A stretch of 64,000 nucleotides of DNA from Aquilaria yunnanensis (taxonomy: Eukaryota > Streptophyta > Magnoliopsida > Malvales > Thymelaeaceae). Both the position numbers and the translations under genes were made by a program. How positions within the stretch are numbered: the stretch's first letter is position 1; each line of letters begins with the position of its first letter. This document shows, in pieces, positions 60,154 through 64,000 of the stretch. Under the pieces are notes generated by a model. The model was not told the origin of the DNA and did no database searches. It worked only from the letters and a program-made list of their open reading frames with translations. Location of the stretch: the NCBI GenBank assembly GCA_039654915.1, contig CM077600.1, forward strand, positions 45,616,492-45,680,491. The letters run 5' to 3'.

Positions 60154-60693
60154 TTAGTGATAAAGGTCATCATCAGATGAAGTACTGGCCTCGGAAGGGT
60201 CAGTCTTCATACCCTCAAAATTTCCTCCTTGAAGTGCATCCAACTGGGCTTTTAGGGACCCAATTTCGGCTTGTGGCAAATAAACCTGCTCTAAGTACAT
60301 GTTGACCATGTTTGCACAGTTGACCCGAACCAGCCTCATTTCATCCTTGAGATCCTTATTTTCCTTCTCTTTCTCCTTAATCTCCTCATTCAACAGCATA
60401 TTCTCATCACAGTTAATGTCATGAACTTGAAAGTTGTAGAAACCCTTTAGCCTGTGGATTGCAGCCAATGCAGCAGACTGTATAGCAAAAGGTAGAGTCC
60501 TAGAAAGCTGCCCCTCAATCTGCCCAAATCGTTTTTCACCTGCCTCCGTCTTGCCCAGCTCAATTTCAACAGTAAACCTAAACTTACCACCTTTTAAAGC
60601 ATTTCTGTAAATGGGCATGCATATCTTAAGTCTCTTGCACACGTGGTCTAAACTTTTCACGAAAGGTATCAAAATCACAGGAGTGACGTCCAT
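60154..60693 (-). CDS. small dsRBD-like coiled-coil protein, Helitron-2-associated
   Basis: A 179-aa protein. The start ATG at 60693 was chosen because it lies five bases after a TTTTACAG acceptor and aligns with the first Met of the homologue at 12389; the frame is open further upstream, but that part is intron-like. It has the same layout: helix (LDHVCKRLKICMPIY), strands (KFRFTVEIELGK ... GQIEGQLS), Ala-rich helix (AIQSAALAAIHRLKGFY), a NFQVHDINCDEN segment, a Glu/Lys coiled coil and a Ser/Asp-rich acidic tail. Unlike the three genes downstream in Helitron 2, this frame is uninterrupted, so it may be under selection or inserted separately. Function unknown. Confidence 0.7.
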   Translation of the reverse strand: MDVTPVILIPFVKSLDHVCKRLKICMPIYRNALKGGKFRFTVEIELGKTEAGEKRFGQIEGQLSRTLPFAIQSAALAAIHRLKGFYNFQVHDINCDENMLLNEEIKEKEKENKDLKDEMRLVRVNCANMVNMYLEQVYLPQAEIGSLKAQLDALQGGNFEGMKTDPSEASTSSDDDLYH

Positions 60694-61452
60694 TAAAACT
60701 GTAAAATAAATTATGGGTATGAAAAAATTGCATTTACATTCTTGTGTTAACGTAAAAGAAGAAAACTGTAAAACATAATTTTTTTTCATCTTCTGATTGA
60801 AAAAATTCCAAAGTTTGTAGTTGGAAACAGTGGAACCACATTGCACCTTCCCATAGGAAATTCTAATAACAGTAGTAACACTCATATTCTAACAACCTAC
60901 TGTGTTTGTGAAACTATTAATGCCTAAAGAATTAGTACCAGATACATAAACAGACAGAGATCACAATGCGCAAGACATGTGAAAAATTAAGTAGCAAACA
61001 TAGTGATAGGAAGTAAGAACTTGGTGAATGGATGTGAAAAATCTAATCTTCTTCCTCTTGAAGTTGTGTGTTCGCTGGAACAAAATGGAGTTAATTAGTA
61101 TGTATGAAATAATAAAAATTAAAGGACTGCAAGTTCTATATACCTTTTCCAACAAAACTGAAACTCTTAATTGTGTTCTCCCACGGTGCAAGTAATCTGT
61201 AAAAACAATTGTCCTTGATGTGAAATAAGCAGAAACAATAATCTGATAAGTAGAGTACATAAAAAAGAGTATGGAACTGCAGGTATTACTTAATAAAGCT
61301 GTTGCTATCCAATTTTTTTCCTGGGCGCAGGTGCAGTTGCTTGCTTCCTAAGCTCCAATTTGCTACTGTCAACCGGGGCTCAACTTTCTGCGTTGATGAG
61401 TCCTATGGAATGCTTCATAGCGCAGAAAAAGATTATGTTTATTGTATAATAG

Positions 61453-61460
61453 TATTTATA
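61453..61460 (-). promoter_or_regulatory. TATA box (TATAAATA), candidate promoter of the dsRBD-like gene
   Basis: TATAAATA on the minus strand, about 770 bp upstream of the ATG at 60693. One or more leader exons and introns lie between (acceptor- and donor-like sites near 61200 and 61143). Confidence 0.4.
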
Positions 61461-61544
61461 CTTGTAGCATATCTGTACTGGTTAGTGCATGAAGTAATGG
61501 TTTCGGGGAAGGGGTAATTGACGGGATCATGGGCAACGGGTACG

Positions 61545-61600
61545 ATTTAAATGGTAATCTGTTTAAGTTCAAATTTAAATGGTAATCTATTTAAGTTCAA
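61545..61600. repeat. 28-bp unit, two tandem copies
   Basis: 61545-61572 and 61573-61600 differ by a single base (ATTTAAATGGTAATCT[G/A]TTTAAGTTCAA). Confidence 0.85.
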
Positions 61601-62087
61601 ATTAGTATAACTGATACGATTTGAAGGGATAATATGATTAAATTTCAGTATGGGTGAGGACGTGGCTTGACATGTTTAAACAACTGAATTTGAAAAAAAA
61701 AATAACTGTAAAGAATGTGGATGAATGTGGGTAAAAAGCGGATGTGAGTGGTGGTACAACTGTAAAATTTAATTACATTTAACTCAGGTACAGCTGTCAA
61801 TCTCTCATATAATCTGTAAAGGATTAATTTTCGTTAAAATAGTTAAACTGAAAAATAGAAATTTTAGTTTTTGGATGCGTGTGTTTCTGTAAAGGTAAAA
61901 ATAGAAATCGATGGGTGTCAACCTATGAATAATTGTGGAGTACACATGTCAGTTTAAGAATTAACTATAAATTTTTAGAAATTATGAAAGTACCATTGTG
62001 CCAGATTACCTGTTTTCATATATATAGATTTGATTCTCCTCTTCCACCGTTTCCGCCCAAGCCAGCAATTCTACATACTCCTCATCC

Positions 62088-62397
62088 AGCCGCTACGAGA
62101 ACTAAAAGCACAGCAAATGGAACACCTTTGGCCAGTACCTTCACAACCACCGCCCGCAGTTGTTACTATTCACACCCTAATCTACCCTTTCTTGCTCCGC
62201 CAAGCTTTGGGCAGCCTCAATACCCTCATCGGCGGCCTCCTGGCCGCCTTCAAGGAGAACTGCAGGAAGCCCAAGGCTAACCCCTTTGGGCCCGTGTCGT
62301 ACACTTTAATCTCTGGGAGGTTCGCGATTTGCAGTCCGAAGCTGGATGGCTCATCTACTACTAGAAGAAGAAGCAGAAGCGTGCCGCCGAGAAGTAG
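62088..62397 (+). pseudogene. decayed ALOG/LSH-domain gene copy
   Basis: ALOG proteins are small plant nuclear regulators of organ and shoot development. In one frame SRYEN, then a TAA stop at 62103-62105, then KHSKWNTFGQYLHNHRPQL match the start of the domain. After a deletion of the central zinc-ribbon part, another frame gives QALGSLNTLIGGLLAAFKEN and KANPFG. A third frame gives EVRDLQSEAGWLIYY, a TAG, then KKKQKRAAEK and TAG at 62395-62397. Stops, two frame changes and the missing middle show that it is non-functional. No introns lie within it, as expected for this family. Confidence 0.82.
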
Positions 62398-62399
62398 TT

Positions 62400-62950
62400 G
62401 TGGTCATCCGTATCGTGGAAGCGGAAGAGACGAATCTGGCTAATTTGATTATTCTTTTTTTTTCCTCCACAATGAAAACAGGGTTGCCCATTTCAAAAAC
62501 GGCTTGGGGGAAGATGAATTTGAGAGCCAAAAAGATGACAGAGGTTGGGTTCGATCTTCGTGTCACTATCTGCAGTAATTGCCCCTTCTCCTTCTCGCCT
62601 TCCGGCCAACTCCAAGTAATTCAAAAAACCACAAAAAAGCAGATAATTTGAAACAAATCAAAGTTCCATTTCTTGGTTCACATTCAATTGTTTTCGACTG
62701 AAATTGGTTGTAACAGGTGCTAGTGCCCTTGGGGAAGATCGAGGTTATATATCCGGTGACGATGAAGGAGAATTCGGGATGGGAACAGTGGCGGTGGAGA
62801 AGAAGGAGTTCTTCGGGCATAAGGTTTTGTTTTGGAGGAGGGAAAAGAGATTGATAGTGACTAGATTGTTCGATGGACAAATTTATGACTTCTTTAAAAA
62901 AAATGGAGTTTTAGGAATGATAGAGAGAGGTTGCAAACAGTTTTAGGAGT
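62400..62950 (+). other. open frames of unknown nature after the ALOG pseudogene
   Basis: Short frames on the plus strand (for example VLVPLGKIEVIYPVTMKENS near 62718-62780, and MVVTGASALGEDRGYISGDD overlapping it) and on the minus strand have some protein-like composition but no recognisable family. They could be remnants of another gene. Confidence 0.2.
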
Positions 62951-64000
62951 GATATTGAGAGGCTGCAAACATTTTATGACTTAAAATGTTCTTCCCCGGA
63001 ACCAGTCTCTATCCATGGAAAATAAGCCACTAAGATATTTGTTTGGGCGGCATTCACAACGAAGATTTAACAAACGGGCTAACTTAACCACTAAGTTGTT
63101 AAGTAAGCGTATGTGGTGTTCTCTTAACTATCATAGTTCGTTTGCATTATTGAAAAATATGTTGATTTAGCAATTGTTAATCCAAAAAATAAAGTACTTT
63201 GCAAAGGATTTGGCAATCACAAAAATGGATAAATGTCATAAGATTGTGCCACATGTACTTACCAGATTGATTGTGCTGAAAAATATAATGGTCTCTTAGG
63301 TTTTAAGTTTACTGGTTCAATTGGAAATTTTAAGTATGACTTACCCTAAGCCTATCATGCCAAAAATCCTCGAAATCATCCCTTTATAATGTTGGGCTAA
63401 AATTTTTGCTAATAATTTTATATTTAACTTTGTCCAATGACAAAACAAATCAAATGATTAGTAAACTTTCATTAATAAATAATAAATAATAAATAATAAA
63501 TAAATATAGAATTACCAAATTCTAACATTATAAAGGGAGTTCTATGTTAATTTTTCTTGATGCCTAATAGGATCATACATGATAATGTAGATCACAAAAT
63601 TAAACTTGAGAAACTAGAATCATATGAGGTGATTTGATCCATCACCATATGCAATAGATCTTCCAAAGATCGGTTGTACTAAAGGTTTCTTCCTTATCCC
63701 TAGACCAGAGTTTTTTCAATGGATAGAGTTTTGTTATACTTATCACGATTAGATTAAAGGAGTAACCTGGTACCCGGGGATTCTCTTTTATTCCTAGACC
63801 AAGGCTACATTGGTTCTTGCAAAGTTAGAGTCATGAAGACAATTAATGTATCAATTATTTTTTTCTCCCTTTTTCTTTTCTCTATCATGTAAATTATGAG
63901 TAAACTGTAGCCTTGCTTAGCAGAATTTCTTTTTAACATCCCATCAAACTATATTTTTCCTTACATATTATGGCACATCGAAATGAAGGTTCATGATTTG
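62951..64000. other. intergenic DNA, no gene seen
   Basis: AT-rich with an (AATA/AAT)n microsatellite at about 63474-63506. The last 400 bases contain two similar short blocks (TCCCTAGACCAGAG and TTCCTAGACCAAGG) but nothing that can be named. Confidence 0.5.

Noticed and set aside
63474..63506. AATA-rich array considered as a tandem regulatory repeat
   Set aside because: Simple microsatellite of short units; nothing else supports a function.
1..64000. CRISPR arrays, bacterial operons, tRNA or rRNA genes
   Set aside because: None seen; the sequence is plant-like nuclear DNA and no cloverleaf or rRNA core was recognised by eye, although a covariance-model scan would be needed to exclude small RNA genes.

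Overview
This window looks like nuclear DNA of a flowering plant, most likely a eudicot: AT-rich intergenic sequence, GT-AG introns, plant-type gene families and a dense layer of DNA transposons. The species cannot be named from the sequence. Four things look like ordinary host coding sequence: a dihydroneopterin aldolase gene (251-1026, minus), a large EEIG1/EHBP1-type C2-domain gene (34330-37872, plus), a glutaredoxin-like gene with a C-terminal Cys-rich zinc-ribbon-like region (44751-45464, minus), and a decayed ALOG/LSH gene copy (62088-62397, plus). Short exon-like remnants near 3.2 kb and 43.7-44.4 kb are not identified.

Two large Helitron rolling-circle transposons lie in opposite orientations. 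Helitron 1 (plus) ends at 27479 in a 6-bp-stem hairpin plus CTAG. It has an uninterrupted gene set: an F-box/zinc protein (18289-19008), a 4-exon RepHel helicase-nuclease (19360-24401, deduced 1580 aa) and a 13-exon RPA1-like single-strand-binding protein (24576-27386, deduced 549 aa). Helitron 2 (minus) ends at 48235 and carries the same three genes in the same order, all with stops or frameshifts. In both, a fourth gene lies about 3-6 kb upstream in the same orientation: a small single-exon protein with a dsRNA-binding-like fold pattern and a coiled coil (12389-12907 plus; 60154-60693 minus). This repeated four-gene order suggests a larger Helitron than the usual RepHel plus RPA unit. The 5' ends were not located, so membership of the fourth gene is inference.

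Between the dsRBD-like gene and the F-box gene of Helitron 1, the minus strand carries intron-containing fragments of four unrelated host genes, all in the same direction: MORC/CRT1 ATPase, acyl-CoA oxidase 2, CKS cyclin-dependent-kinase subunit and a GH31 heteroglycan glucosidase. This is a typical transduplication (gene-capture) tract.

The rest is mostly non-autonomous DNA transposons. Several Mutator-like long-TIR elements have recognisable 9-10 bp target duplications (6949-8769, 28506-29117, 40393-42419, 46700-47774 and a decayed one at 4272-5516). The element at 40393-42419 is a roughly 2 kb foldback whose arms make up most of its length. Two Stowaway-like MITEs (5726-5966, 28217-28452) have TA duplications. 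A tandem 1-kb duplication fills 29.5-31.6 kb. Between these, long AT-rich stretches show no gene.
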